Of a stretch of 64,000 bases of DNA, positions 9,040 to 18,020 are shown piece by piece; positions within the stretch are counted from its first letter, which is position 1, and every line of letters begins with the position of its first letter. The position numbers were made by a program, and so were the translations under genes. The stretch is from contig JAFDVW010000007.1 in NCBI GenBank assembly GCA_018268755.1, positions 248,001 through 312,000 of the forward strand, read 5' to 3'. This stretch comes from Acidobacteriota bacterium (GTDB lineage: Bacteria; Acidobacteriota; Terriglobia; Terriglobales; Acidobacteriaceae). The notes beneath the pieces were generated by a model. It saw only the letters and a program-made list of their open reading frames with translations, ran no database searches and was not told the DNA's origin.

Positions 9040-10236
9040 CTAGAGCGAGGTCAGGAAACGGCGCATCCGCTCCAGCCCGCGGTCAATCTCCGCCTGCGAC
9101 GTGGCGTAGGAGAGCCGGACATGCTCGGTGGTGCCGAAGCCTTCTCCGGGAACCACCGCCACGTGGGCCTCACGCAACAGCTTTCCCGCCAGGTCCGCCG
9201 GCGACTGGATGCCGCCCTTGCCGAAGAACGCGGAAATGTTCGGATAGGCGTAGAACGCGCCTTCCGGCAAGGTGCAATGCACGCCGGGAATGGCGCGCAG
9301 GCCGTTCACGATGTGGTCGCGCAGGCGGATGTAATCTTTCCGCATCTCTTCCACGCAGTCCTGCGGACCGTTCAGCGCGGCCACCGCCGCCTTCTGCACG
9401 ATCGAAGTCGGGTTTGAGGTCGACTGGCTCTGCAGCTTGGCCATGGCGCTGGTGACGGCGGCCGGGGCCAGCGCGAAGCCCAGCCGCCAGCCGGTCATGG
9501 CATAGGTCTTGGAAAGCGATCCTAGGATTACCAGCCGGTCGCGGTACTCTCTCAGCGAGCCCACGGAAAACTGCCGTCCCGTGTAGTTGAGGTACACATA
9601 GCACTCGTCCGAGAGCACCCAGATGCCGCGCTCGGCCGCGAAACGAACAATTTCCTTCAGGTCTTCCGGGGCCATCACTGCGCCGGAGGGGTTGGAGGGC
9701 GAGTTCAGAATGATGAGCTTGGTGCGCGAAGTCACCAGGCGAGCCACCATCTCCGCGGTCACGCGGAAACCCTCACTCTCCTTGGTTTCCAGCAACACGC
9801 AGTTGCCGCCCGCATAGCGCACGATGTCCTTGAACGACACCCAGTAGGGCACGGGCAGAATGACTTCGTCGCCGTGGTCGACCAGCACCTGAATGGCATT
9901 GAACAAGGCGTGCTTGCCCCCCACCGAGGCGATGGTTTCTTCCCGGCGATAGTCGGAAGCGAAGTCCGCGGCATGACGGCGGGCGATGGCGTCGCGCAGC
10001 TCAGCCGTGCCCGCCGCGGCGGTGTACTTGGAAAAATTGTTCTGGATGGCGCTGATGGCCGCTTCCTTGATGTGAGCGGGCGTGGCGAAGTGCGGCTCGC
10101 CCGCGCCGAAGTCCACCACATCGATGCCCTGCTGGCGCAGCTTATCGGCCTCCGCCACCACGGCCATGGTGGCCGAAGGTTCAATGCGGTTGATGCGCGC
10201 GGTCAGCTTGACCGCCTCCGTAGTTGCCGTGGTCAT
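9040..10236 (-). CDS. class I/II aspartate (or aspartate/prephenate) aminotransferase
   Basis: A PLP-dependent fold-type I aminotransferase of 398 residues, moving the amino group of aspartate to 2-oxoglutarate or prephenate. The PLP lysine is in GSLSKTYAMTGWRLG, and NSPSNPSGAV and VLSDECY contain the usual PLP-ring contacts. The class I gamma subgroup (thermophilic AspC/PAT) fits the length. Its ATG overlaps the coaD stop by four bases (ATGA), so the two are translationally coupled. Substrate range between aspartate and prephenate cannot be settled by eye. Confidence 0.88.
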   Translation of the reverse strand: MTTATTEAVKLTARINRIEPSATMAVVAEADKLRQQGIDVVDFGAGEPHFATPAHIKEAAISAIQNNFSKYTAAAGTAELRDAIARRHAADFASDYRREETIASVGGKHALFNAIQVLVDHGDEVILPVPYWVSFKDIVRYAGGNCVLLETKESEGFRVTAEMVARLVTSRTKLIILNSPSNPSGAVMAPEDLKEIVRFAAERGIWVLSDECYVYLNYTGRQFSVGSLREYRDRLVILGSLSKTYAMTGWRLGFALAPAAVTSAMAKLQSQSTSNPTSIVQKAAVAALNGPQDCVEEMRKDYIRLRDHIVNGLRAIPGVHCTLPEGAFYAYPNISAFFGKGGIQSPADLAGKLLREAHVAVVPGEGFGTTEHVRLSYATSQAEIDRGLERMRRFLTSL

Positions 10237-10766
10237 GCTCGAGTCTTCCTTTTCTTCTCCGAAATATCTTGCAGCTTGTAGGCCGGGTCCAGTTTGGCGC
10301 GCAGCTTCTGCACCACCACGTCCGGCACCAATCCTTTGATCTGCCCTCCGGCCTGGGCCACTTCCCGCACCAGGCGCGAACTCACATATGAATACTTGCC
10401 CGCCGGCATCATGAACACCGTCTCCAGCGTAGGTTCGAGCTTCCGGTTCATCAGGGCCATCTGCAGCTCGTACTCGTAGTCGCTCACCGCACGAATGCCG
10501 CGGAGGATACTGATGGCGCCAATCTTCTTGGCGTACTGCACGGTCAGGCCGTCAAAGGTGTCCACCCGCACGTTCTTTAGATGCGCGGTAAGCCCGGCCA
10601 GCATCTGCCGCCGCTCATTGATGCTGAACATGGGGCTCTTTTCCGGATTGCGCAGGATGGCGACCACCAGCTCGGAAAAAATCCGGCTGCCGCGCTCAAT
10701 CAGGTCCAGATGCCCATTGGTCGGTGGATCGAACGAGCCGGGATAAATCGCTATGGCCTTGTGCAA
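10233..10766 (-). CDS. coaD: pantetheine-phosphate adenylyltransferase
   Basis: CoaD makes dephospho-CoA from phosphopantetheine and ATP, the fourth step of CoA synthesis. The product is 177 residues, slightly longer than the usual ~160. It begins with the nucleotidyltransferase motif YPGSFDPPTNGH, and the second motif YVSSRLVRE lies at about 125. The start codon is TTG with GAGGGG a few bases upstream. No ATG or GTG fits the conserved N-terminus better. It overlaps the aminotransferase gene by 4 bp and is the first gene of the minus-strand run down to 5217. Confidence 0.92.
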   Translation of the reverse strand: MHKAIAIYPGSFDPPTNGHLDLIERGSRIFSELVVAILRNPEKSPMFSINERRQMLAGLTAHLKNVRVDTFDGLTVQYAKKIGAISILRGIRAVSDYEYELQMALMNRKLEPTLETVFMMPAGKYSYVSSRLVREVAQAGGQIKGLVPDVVVQKLRAKLDPAYKLQDISEKKRKTRA

Positions 10767-10921
10767 TGCCCCTCACAATCAGGCTGGGTGGTTAACCTTA
10801 AGATTCTATGCGGGCGGTGGTGGAGATGGCAATGGAGGACGGCGGGGCGGAGAGGCCCGGGCGCCGCATCTTGCTGCAAAGCAATGGAATCAGACCAAAA
10901 TGACGGGAAGCAAAAGCCGTG

Positions 10922-10958
10922 CAGAAAAGGAAGAGACGTTGCTCGGCAACGTCTCTTC
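10922..10958 (-). terminator. Rho-independent terminator of recA
   Basis: On the minus strand a perfect 13-bp stem (GAAGAGACGTTGC with its complement, loop CGA; 10930-10958) is followed by CTTTTC. It begins about 30 bases after the recA stop codon. Confidence 0.85.
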
Positions 10959-10987
10959 AGGAAGCTATTAAGGATAAGGGAGGAAGT

Positions 10988-12091
10988 CTAACGCCGTGCC
11001 ACCGGCGCTTTAGCTGCGTCCGTACCCGTGGGAGGCATGGTGGCCACCTTGGCCCCAGGGACCGGGGCCTGCGCCTGCGCCGCGGGCTGCGGCTGGGCGG
11101 GCGTCAGTCCAATGGCCTTGCGCACCTCCATGTCCAATTTGGCCAGCATGTCCTTATTTTCCTTCAGGAAGTTCCGCGCGTTTTCGCGGCCCTGGCCAAT
11201 GCGCTCGCCCTTATAGCTGTACCAGGCTCCGGATTTCTCCACGATATTGTTATTCACCGCGATATCCAGCAGATCGCCTTCGCGGGAAATGCCTTCGCCG
11301 TACATGATGTCGAATTCCGCGTCGCGGAAAGGCGCAGCCACCTTGTTCTTCACGACTTTCACCTTGGTGCGGGAGCCGACCACCAGATCGCCTTCCTTGA
11401 TGGCGGCGATGCGGCGGATATCCACTCGCACCGAGGAATAGAACTTGAGGGCCCGGCCGCCCGTGGTGGTTTCGGGATTGCCGAACATTACGCCGATCTT
11501 TTCGCGAATCTGGTTGATGAAGATCAGGCAGGTGCGTGACTTGGAGACGGTTCCGGTCAGCTTACGCAGCGCCTGGGACATGAGGCGGGCTTGCAGACCC
11601 ATGTGACTGTCACCCATTTCGCCGTCCAGTTCGGCCTTGGGCACCAGCGCGGCCACCGAGTCCACCACCAGCACGTCAATCGCTCCCGAGCGCACCAGCG
11701 CCTCGGTAATCTCCAGGGCCTGCTCACCGTAGTCGGGCTGCGAGACCAGCAGATTGTCGACATCCACACCCAGCTTTTTGGCATAAGCCGGGTCCAGCGC
11801 GTGCTCGGCGTCGACAAAAGCGGCCATGCCCCCGGTTTTCTGGGCTTCGGCAATCACCTGCAGAGTAATGGTGGTCTTGCCGGATGATTCCGGACCAAAT
11901 ACTTCCACCACCCGGCCGCGCGGGAAGCCGCCCACACCCAGCGCCGCATCGAAGGAGATGGAACCCGTCGGGATCACCGAAATCGGCACAATCGCTTCCT
12001 TCGACCCCAGGCGCATAATCGAGCCCTTGCCAAACTGCTTTTCGATCTGCGCAAACGCCAGATCAATTGCCTTTGTCCGTTCGTCGGCCAT
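10988..12091 (-). CDS. recA: recombinase RecA
   Basis: RecA forms filaments on single-stranded DNA, drives strand exchange and triggers LexA cleavage. The 367-residue product has the Walker A motif GPESSGKTT near residue 65, the highly conserved central core, and a C-terminal tail rich in proline, alanine and glutamine. The ATG at 12091 begins [13 protein letters not shown], matching family starts, with AAGGAG about 10 bases upstream. An upstream open extension to 12343 is not conserved. A strong terminator follows the gene. No clear LexA box was found by eye in the 100 bp upstream. Confidence 0.97.
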   Translation of the reverse strand: MADERTKAIDLAFAQIEKQFGKGSIMRLGSKEAIVPISVIPTGSISFDAALGVGGFPRGRVVEVFGPESSGKTTITLQVIAEAQKTGGMAAFVDAEHALDPAYAKKLGVDVDNLLVSQPDYGEQALEITEALVRSGAIDVLVVDSVAALVPKAELDGEMGDSHMGLQARLMSQALRKLTGTVSKSRTCLIFINQIREKIGVMFGNPETTTGGRALKFYSSVRVDIRRIAAIKEGDLVVGSRTKVKVVKNKVAAPFRDAEFDIMYGEGISREGDLLDIAVNNNIVEKSGAWYSYKGERIGQGRENARNFLKENKDMLAKLDMEVRKAIGLTPAQPQPAAQAQAPVPGAKVATMPPTGTDAAKAPVARR

Positions 12092-12311
12092 GTGAGTACA
12101 GCTCCTTCCAGAACACCGCGAGATGAATGCCAGGGAACTGGGCGGATTATACATGCCCCTGAAAGCGAAGAAAAGGCGAATTTCAACAGCCAATCGGATT
12201 TTTGCAGGAAAAGAACTGGCCTGACTCCAGCTAGATACCTTCCGGGCCTGGTCCCTGGGAGGATGGGGAGCCGCCGGGATGGGATATGCTGCCTCGCTTC
12301 CCATCCCGGGA

Positions 12312-12535
12312 TGGTCTGCCGGTGTTTCCCTTTTGCGGAACAAAGACTTTCTTATGAACCATTTTCCTGTGGTCTTGACCTCCCGCCAACCCTAAGATTT
12401 GGTCATGGCCATCGCCTACCCGGACCATGCGGTGGGCATGCCCTTGGAAGTGCATTGAGATGTACGTCAGCCCCAGGGACCGGAGTCCCTGCTCCCGTGA
12501 AACGCCCCGGTCTAACCCTCACCGGGGCGTTTTCT
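12312..12535 (+). ncRNA. candidate structured small RNA upstream of recA
   Basis: The 620-bp gap between recA and the 54-residue gene has no convincing coding frame on the plus strand, yet ends with a strong plus-strand terminator (12501-12535). Before it are a 7-bp hairpin around 12413-12436 (GCCTACC with GGTGGGC) and a perfect 7-bp hairpin CAGGGAC/GTCCCTG with loop CGGA near 12474-12491. This is the size and form of a 6S-like regulatory RNA, but I could not establish the long closing stem or central bubble of 6S. The 5' end is a guess. It lacks the signature motifs of tmRNA, SRP RNA and RNase P RNA. Confidence 0.35.
12501..12535 (+). terminator. Rho-independent terminator without an upstream protein gene
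   Basis: Perfect 11-bp stem AACGCCCCGGT / ACCGGGGCGTT with a 9-base loop, followed by TTCTTG. No plus-strand protein gene lies in the 400 bases before it, so it probably ends a small RNA transcript. Confidence 0.8.
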
Positions 12536-12711
12536 TGCGCCCGGGCGGTTCCTGCGGTCATGCAAAACCATGATTCTGCCGATCTATTTTTCTGTTGCGT
12601 GGGCAAGCATCGGTAGTAAAATTCGCGCGTTTGGCCTGCCGCCCGGCAGGCGCGCACGTGGGGTGCGCAAGACCGACAGCCAGTCATCGTCATTCGTCTG
12701 AGGAGGGTGCT

Positions 12712-12876
12712 ATGGAACCTCGGGCCCAGGGAACCTCTACTCCGGCAACAAACCATTCTTCCCACACGCCTCATCATGAAGGCCGCAGCGTCTGGATCCT
12801 GACCGTCTATGGGATCGCCGGCCTGGCCATGTTCGGCGTGTTGGCTTATTACATCTCGGCTTACATTACGCAGTAG
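12712..12876 (+). CDS. small single-pass membrane protein, 54 residues
   Basis: A very good ribosome site (AGGAGG at 12701-12706) precedes this ATG by five bases. The protein has a polar, histidine-rich N-terminus (residues 1-28) and then one hydrophobic segment of about 20 residues (WILTVYGIAGLAMFGVLAYY) ending almost at the C-terminus. I do not recognise a family. Size and layout resemble small accessory subunits of membrane complexes. It lies 190 bp upstream of purM in the same direction. The strength of its ribosome site argues for a real gene. Confidence 0.65.
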   Translation: MEPRAQGTSTPATNHSSHTPHHEGRSVWILTVYGIAGLAMFGVLAYYISAYITQ

Positions 12877-13067
12877 GCCGGCGAGCAGGCGGGCGTGTTC
12901 CGTGAAGCGGGAGAAGTGTCTTTCGAGTGGGGCTGATTTGCTGGAAATCTCAGTCCCGTGGCTTCTCCTCTTCGAGGAAGAGCCAGGGAACGTGCTACAA
13001 TGAGCCGCGCGAACACGATCTTCCGTTTGGATGTCTAGCGGATTTCCCCGTACATGGATTGAAAGCT

Positions 13068-14120
13068 GTGTCCCAAGACCCGTCGAAAACTGCCACCCTC
13101 ACCTACGCCGACGCCGGCGTGGACATTGAACGAGCCAACCGCACCAAAAAGCGGATTAAGTACCTTGCCCACAAGACTTTCACGCGTGGGGTGCTGAGTG
13201 AAATCGGGGGCTTCGGCGGCCTGTTTGCCGTGGATAAAGAGAAGTTTGCCGACCCAGTGCTGGTTTCCAGCGTGGACGGGGTGGGCACCAAGCTGAAGCT
13301 GGCCTTTGAGATGAACGTGCACCATACCATCGGCGCCGACTTGGTCAACCACTGCGTTAATGACATTGCGGTGCAGGGCGCGACCCCGATGTTCTTCATG
13401 GATTATCTGGCGACCGGGGAGCTCGAGCCCGAAGTGGCGGAAAAGGTAGTGGAGGGCTTGGCGGCCGCCTGCAAGCAGAATGGCTGCGCGCTGATTGGCG
13501 GCGAGACTGCCGAAATGCCCGGGTTTTATCCTCCTGGGGAATACGATCTGGCCGGCTTCATCGTGGGCGTGGTGGAACGCGACCGCATCATCACGGGAGA
13601 AAAAGTGGAAGCCGGGGACGTGGTCCTGGGACTGCCTTCCAATGGTTTGCACACCAATGGCTATTCCCTGGCCCGCAAATTGTTTTTTGAAGTCGCCCGC
13701 TACACCCCGGAGACCTACGTCAACGAAATCAAGGGCAAGGCCGGCAATGAACTGCTGCGTACCCACAAGAGCTATTGGCCGGTAATCAAGAAGCTGGTGG
13801 CCGCGGAGTGCGTCTCGGCCATGGCGCACATCACCGGCGGCGGGATCACGGAAAATCTGCCGCGCGTGTTGCCGCGCGGGCTGGCGGCGGTGATTGAACT
13901 GGGCACCTGGCCGGTGCCGCCCATTTTTGAACACCTGCAGAAATTGGGCAACGTCGCCCAGGACGAAATGCTGCGCACCTTCAACATGGGCGTCGGCATG
14001 TTGCTGGTGATCCCATCGAAGAAGTTTAAGAAGGCCCAGAGCGTGCTCGACCGCGCGGGAGAGAAGGCCTATACCGTGGGCCGGATCGTGAAGGGTGAGC
14101 GCAAGGTGATGTACACGTAG
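13068..14120 (+). CDS. purM: phosphoribosylformylglycinamidine cyclo-ligase
   Basis: PurM (AIR synthetase) closes the imidazole ring in step five of purine synthesis, using ATP. The 350-residue product has the early YADAGVDIERAN motif. The ATP-binding DGVGTKLK, the GGETAEMPGFY loop and SNGLHTNGYSL follow, all diagnostic. The frame is open further upstream, but similarity begins just after the GTG at 13068. A TTG nine bases earlier is an alternative, and neither has a strong ribosome site. No other pur gene is nearby. Confidence 0.94.
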   Translation: MSQDPSKTATLTYADAGVDIERANRTKKRIKYLAHKTFTRGVLSEIGGFGGLFAVDKEKFADPVLVSSVDGVGTKLKLAFEMNVHHTIGADLVNHCVNDIAVQGATPMFFMDYLATGELEPEVAEKVVEGLAAACKQNGCALIGGETAEMPGFYPPGEYDLAGFIVGVVERDRIITGEKVEAGDVVLGLPSNGLHTNGYSLARKLFFEVARYTPETYVNEIKGKAGNELLRTHKSYWPVIKKLVAAECVSAMAHITGGGITENLPRVLPRGLAAVIELGTWPVPPIFEHLQKLGNVAQDEMLRTFNMGVGMLLVIPSKKFKKAQSVLDRAGEKAYTVGRIVKGERKVMYT

Positions 14121-14267
14121 GTCTCTCCTACGGGCAGCACCTGCAGACCTTCAATCCACTCAAAGTGCTTTGGTTTCGCGTAAACAGGCCATGCGCGGGC
14201 GGGAAGTCCGCGCCCACCACGCGTGTCCACATGCTCCCACAGGGCAAGCTTTTGGGTTATCTACCCC

Positions 14268-15854
14268 CTACCGCTTCAGCAAATCCACCGGCTCCTTCAC
14301 GTCCGTCACCCGGAAATATTTGGCTAGCGCGGGATACTTCCGGGCCACAGCCTCATACATGGCATAGGCCACGTTGCGGTAGGAAATATGCCCTGCCGGC
14401 CCGGTGCGCAGCTCGGAGATATACAGCACCTCGGCGAAATCCATCTTAAACAGCGTGCGCTTGCGGAAGGCCAGCGGGATGGCGTATTCGGAGTTCTCCT
14501 GCGCCTCGGCGCCGCCGCGCTTGGCCAGTTGCTCCACGCCCACCGCGGCGCGGTGCATCACCGCGTCATATTCTTTCTGCAGGCCGGCGTCTTTGACCTC
14601 GGGCGGGGTGTCGTAGCCATGCCGGGTAGTGAAACTCTGGCCGATTTGCACGCACCGGCGATGGCGGTGCATGTCGCGGTAGCCGCCGATGTCCATCAGA
14701 ATATCGAAGCGGAACTGCTGGCCGGCATGGAACGGGCGCAACAACTCATCGTGCTTGCCGCGGTGCCGCAGGCCGAGGTCGATGATTTCCCGGCGGATTT
14801 TTTCTCCCATGGCCTGCACCGTCTGCCGCACCTGCCGATAGGAATGGTGGCAATGCTCATAGAGCAGGGTGGCCGCCAGCTCCACTTCCAGGGGCTCTTC
14901 ATCCAGCAAGTCCACGCTTTGCTTCACCGGCGCAATGGGGGCTGGCCCCATCAATTCGGCGGCCGCCTGCCGTAAGGCGCGCCGGGTCTCGATTTCGTAA
15001 GGGTTGGGATCGGCATACTTGACCAGCGTCGGGGCCACCCGCACCTCGCGCAGCAATTCCCGCTCTGCGCGCTCGCCCAGCTCGGGCGAGGCCGCGCGAA
15101 TCTGCTCCACCAGCTCCCGCAAGGATTCCTGGTTCACGTTGTAGGCCGGGGTGAGCGCAGCGCTTTTCAGCAGTTCCCCCAGATGACGCACTTCCTTATG
15201 GGTGTGCGAGAGCAGGCGCGCCACCTGCGTTTCCAGGGTGCGCGCGTTCACGATCTGCCCCAGCGATGTGTTGGTCGCCAGCGGCAGCAGATAGCGCGAA
15301 ATATCAAATGCCCGCGCCCGCAAAGTGCGTTCGTAGGCCTCCGGCTTCATCTCCTCCGGCTTGGGGGTCAACACCAGGAGATGTTGGAACATCTGCTCCG
15401 AGAGCACCGCGTACTCGGCGAACAGCCCGTCGATGCTCTGCTGATAAAGGGTACGGGCCGGCTCGTCATCGCCGAAATCCGGCGTGGTGTAGCTTCCCTT
15501 CTTGAAATCCTGATAACGCGTCGAACGCTCCTGGCCGTCCCAGCGGGTTTCGTCGGCCACCGCGATGGCCGCCAGAATGGAAAGCTTCTCCACCGCCATC
15601 GCGATGTGCGCCAGGTCGGCAATGGAGCGATGGCCATACTGAAAATAAAACGTGTTGAGGAACTTCTCCGCCTTCTGCTGGCTGATCTCCTTGAGCGACT
15701 CTTTCATGGAGAGCGCGGAGCGCGAATATTTGGCCATGGCATAGGCCTGGACTTCCGGCTCCACGCCATAGACGGCAAATACTTCGACTTCGGGCTCACT
15801 GGAAGCGGCGCGGCTTCCATTTCCATTGGCGGTTGGGTCAGTCAATTCGCGCAC
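14268..15854 (-). CDS. double-length ThyX-like FAD-dependent thymidylate synthase
   Basis: ThyX methylates dUMP to dTMP using FAD and folate. This 528-residue protein is about twice the normal ~230-260. Two ThyX-like halves are visible. The N-terminal half (about 25-270) contains YGHRSIADLAHI and ERSTRY but no RHR. The C-terminal half (about 290-528) contains RHRRCVQIGQS, which fits the RHR-x7-S active-site signature exactly. The signature elements are therefore split between the halves. The start is GTG, overlapping a poor ribosome site. Family membership is likely; whether it makes dTMP or has a changed role is open. Confidence 0.8.
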   Translation of the reverse strand: MRELTDPTANGNGSRAASSEPEVEVFAVYGVEPEVQAYAMAKYSRSALSMKESLKEISQQKAEKFLNTFYFQYGHRSIADLAHIAMAVEKLSILAAIAVADETRWDGQERSTRYQDFKKGSYTTPDFGDDEPARTLYQQSIDGLFAEYAVLSEQMFQHLLVLTPKPEEMKPEAYERTLRARAFDISRYLLPLATNTSLGQIVNARTLETQVARLLSHTHKEVRHLGELLKSAALTPAYNVNQESLRELVEQIRAASPELGERAERELLREVRVAPTLVKYADPNPYEIETRRALRQAAAELMGPAPIAPVKQSVDLLDEEPLEVELAATLLYEHCHHSYRQVRQTVQAMGEKIRREIIDLGLRHRGKHDELLRPFHAGQQFRFDILMDIGGYRDMHRHRRCVQIGQSFTTRHGYDTPPEVKDAGLQKEYDAVMHRAAVGVEQLAKRGGAEAQENSEYAIPLAFRKRTLFKMDFAEVLYISELRTGPAGHISYRNVAYAMYEAVARKYPALAKYFRVTDVKEPVDLLKR

Positions 15855-15983
15855 CTCTTACACTTTGCAATCTGGATTGGGACTTCCACGATACACAATC
15901 CGCACGGGGGAAGAAAGCTCCTCTTAGGACATCCCGGGCCGGGCTGCAATTGACAGGCCGGTGGGAAATAACCACTATGGAAC

Positions 15984-16721
15984 ATGGCCTCGGCACTACC
16001 TTCGGCGGAGCACCGGCCCTGGCCTTTGCCTGCCGGCCCCTGGATCATGACCCAGACCTGGCACGACCTGCTGTTCGCCCATTGGCCGGTCAAAATCGAG
16101 GCCTTGCGCCCGCTGGTTCCCCCGACGCTGCCTCTCGACACCTTCGATGGATATGCCTGGGTGGGAGTCGTTCCTTTTGCCATGGACGTTCAGCTGCGCG
16201 CCATTCCCGCGGCGATGGGATCTTTGCAGTTTCCTGAGCTGAATGTGCGTACTTACGTGTCCGTGGCCGGGAAGCCCGGGGTCTATTTCTTCAGCCTGGA
16301 TGCAGCCCGAATGGCGGCGGTGACGGCTGCCCGCACATTTTTTCGCCTGCCCTATTTTCATGCGCGCATGGCGGCAAGCGTGGACCGCGGCCGCATCGTC
16401 TACGACTCCCGCCGCTACAATGCCGAAGCCGCATTCCGCGCTTCCTACAGTCCTACGCGGCCGGTCCAGCTGCGCCGGGCAGGGACCATCGAGCATTGGC
16501 TGACGGAACGCTACTGCCTCTACACCACGCGAGGAGCCCGGGTCTATCGCGCGGAAGTGCACCACGCTCCCTGGCCGCTGCAGGACGCTGAAGCGGAGAT
16601 TGAAACCAATCAGATGGCGGCCGCCTCCGGCATCACCTTGCCGCAGGCTTCTCCCTTGCTTCACTTTGCGCAAAAGCTGGATGTCTGGATTTGGCCCTTG
16701 CGAAAAGTGCGTTCCGCATGA
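15984..16721 (+). CDS. YqjF/DUF2071-family protein
   Basis: A 245-residue soluble protein. The family start region MTQTWHDLLFAHWPV lies at ~21-35, followed by LRPLVPPTLPLDTFDGYAWVGVVPF and the GVYFFSLDA block, all typical of DUF2071 (COG3361). The biochemical role of the family is unknown. The first 20 residues are not conserved, so translation may begin at the ATG for residue 21. It ends 73 bp before the antiporter gene in the same direction. Confidence 0.82.
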   Translation: MASALPSAEHRPWPLPAGPWIMTQTWHDLLFAHWPVKIEALRPLVPPTLPLDTFDGYAWVGVVPFAMDVQLRAIPAAMGSLQFPELNVRTYVSVAGKPGVYFFSLDAARMAAVTAARTFFRLPYFHARMAASVDRGRIVYDSRRYNAEAAFRASYSPTRPVQLRRAGTIEHWLTERYCLYTTRGARVYRAEVHHAPWPLQDAEAEIETNQMAAASGITLPQASPLLHFAQKLDVWIWPLRKVRSA

Positions 16722-16794
16722 ATCGGCAAATGCCTTTCCGGTTTTTGTTGCCCTCGAGCAAGCCGCTCCCCTATTCTCGAAAAGAGTTTTTGTC

Positions 16795-17991
16795 ATGCCT
16801 CACGGCCCTGATCAGCTTCTGTTGGAACTTCTCATCATCTTCGTCAGCGCGAAAGTGGTGGGCGAAATATTCGAGCGCTTGACCCTGCCCGCCGTGCTGG
16901 GCGAGATTCTGGCCGGCGTGGTGGCCGGCCCCTTTGCCCTGGGGTGGATCCATCCCACGGAAACCCTGCACTCCATCGCCGAGATCGGCGTCATTTTTGT
17001 GCTCTTCCATGCCGGCCTGGAAACCAGCCCCGGCGACCTGATTCGCGTGGGCCGGCAAGCCCTGCTGGTGGCGATTGCCGGCATTGTGTTTCCCTTTGTG
17101 CTGGGCTTCGGCTACATGAAACTGCAAGGCGACGCCACCACCGAAGCCATTTTCGTGGGCGCCGCCATGGTCGCCACCAGTGTGGGCATCACCGCGCGTG
17201 TGCTCAGCGATCTGGGGGTCATGGCCGCGCAGACCGCCAAAATCATCCTGGGAGCGGCCGTCTTCGATGACATTCTGGGCATGGTGCTGCTGGCCATTGT
17301 GGCCGGACTGGCCACGGGTGGAGGACTGGAATGGGTCCACCTGGGCGTGCTCACCGTCGAAGCCGCGGCCTTTGCCCTGTTCATGATCTTTGTCGCCCCG
17401 CGGATTGTGCACCGTATCAAACCCCGGGTAGAGAAACTGTCTTCCCACCACGCTCCGCTGATTCTGGCTTTAGCGATTTGCCTGTTGCTCTCCTGGGCGG
17501 CGGCGAAAATCGGCATGGCCGCGATTATCGGGGCATTTTTCGCCGGCATGATGTTCGCCGACTACGCCCCGCAATGGAACCTGATGCCGCGTGTCACCGG
17601 CATCACTGAATTCCTCGCGCCTTTTTTCTTTTTCACCATCGGATCGCGTCTCGATTTACGCCTGTTTACCGGCGATGTTCTGGTGGCGGCCCTGGTCATT
17701 TCCATTCTGGCGATCATTTCGAAAGTCGTGGGCTGCGGTCTGCCCATGCTTAAAGAGGGCTGGGGAAATGCGTTGCGTGTAGGGGTGGGCATGATGCCGC
17801 GCGGGGAAGTCGCCCTCATTGTGGCCCTGGTCGGCCTGAATGCGCAGATCGTCACCCAATCCACCTACGCCATCGTGATTCTCATGACTGCCGTGACCAC
17901 GGTGCTGGCGCCGCCGCTCCTCCGGATTTTGTACCGCGACCAGATGGCCGCGCCGGCGCAAGCCTCCACTGAAACTTCCGCACAGGTATAA
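16795..17991 (+). CDS. CPA2-family Na+/H+ (or K+/H+) antiporter
   Basis: A 398-residue inner-membrane protein with about 12 hydrophobic segments covering nearly its whole length. The family landmarks LPAVLGEILAGVVAGP near the N-terminus, the AVFDDILGM ion-binding aspartates and a late MMPRGEVALIV are visible. These place it in the Na/H exchanger group of CPA2. There is no TrkA-N domain, so it is the short KefB/NapA-like form. The ATG at 16795 is chosen because membrane segment 1 starts soon after; the long upstream frame overlaps the DUF2071 gene. Ion specificity cannot be read. Confidence 0.9.
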   Translation: MPHGPDQLLLELLIIFVSAKVVGEIFERLTLPAVLGEILAGVVAGPFALGWIHPTETLHSIAEIGVIFVLFHAGLETSPGDLIRVGRQALLVAIAGIVFPFVLGFGYMKLQGDATTEAIFVGAAMVATSVGITARVLSDLGVMAAQTAKIILGAAVFDDILGMVLLAIVAGLATGGGLEWVHLGVLTVEAAAFALFMIFVAPRIVHRIKPRVEKLSSHHAPLILALAICLLLSWAAAKIGMAAIIGAFFAGMMFADYAPQWNLMPRVTGITEFLAPFFFFTIGSRLDLRLFTGDVLVAALVISILAIISKVVGCGLPMLKEGWGNALRVGVGMMPRGEVALIVALVGLNAQIVTQSTYAIVILMTAVTTVLAPPLLRILYRDQMAAPAQASTETSAQV

Positions 17992-18020
17992 TTTTTGTCG
18001 GTTCTCGACAAGGAGTGAAC

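Noticed and set aside
12231..12777. Minus-strand frames of 74 and 124 residues upstream of recA
   Set aside because: No ribosome sites, poor composition, and they cross the strong terminator and the small membrane-protein gene.
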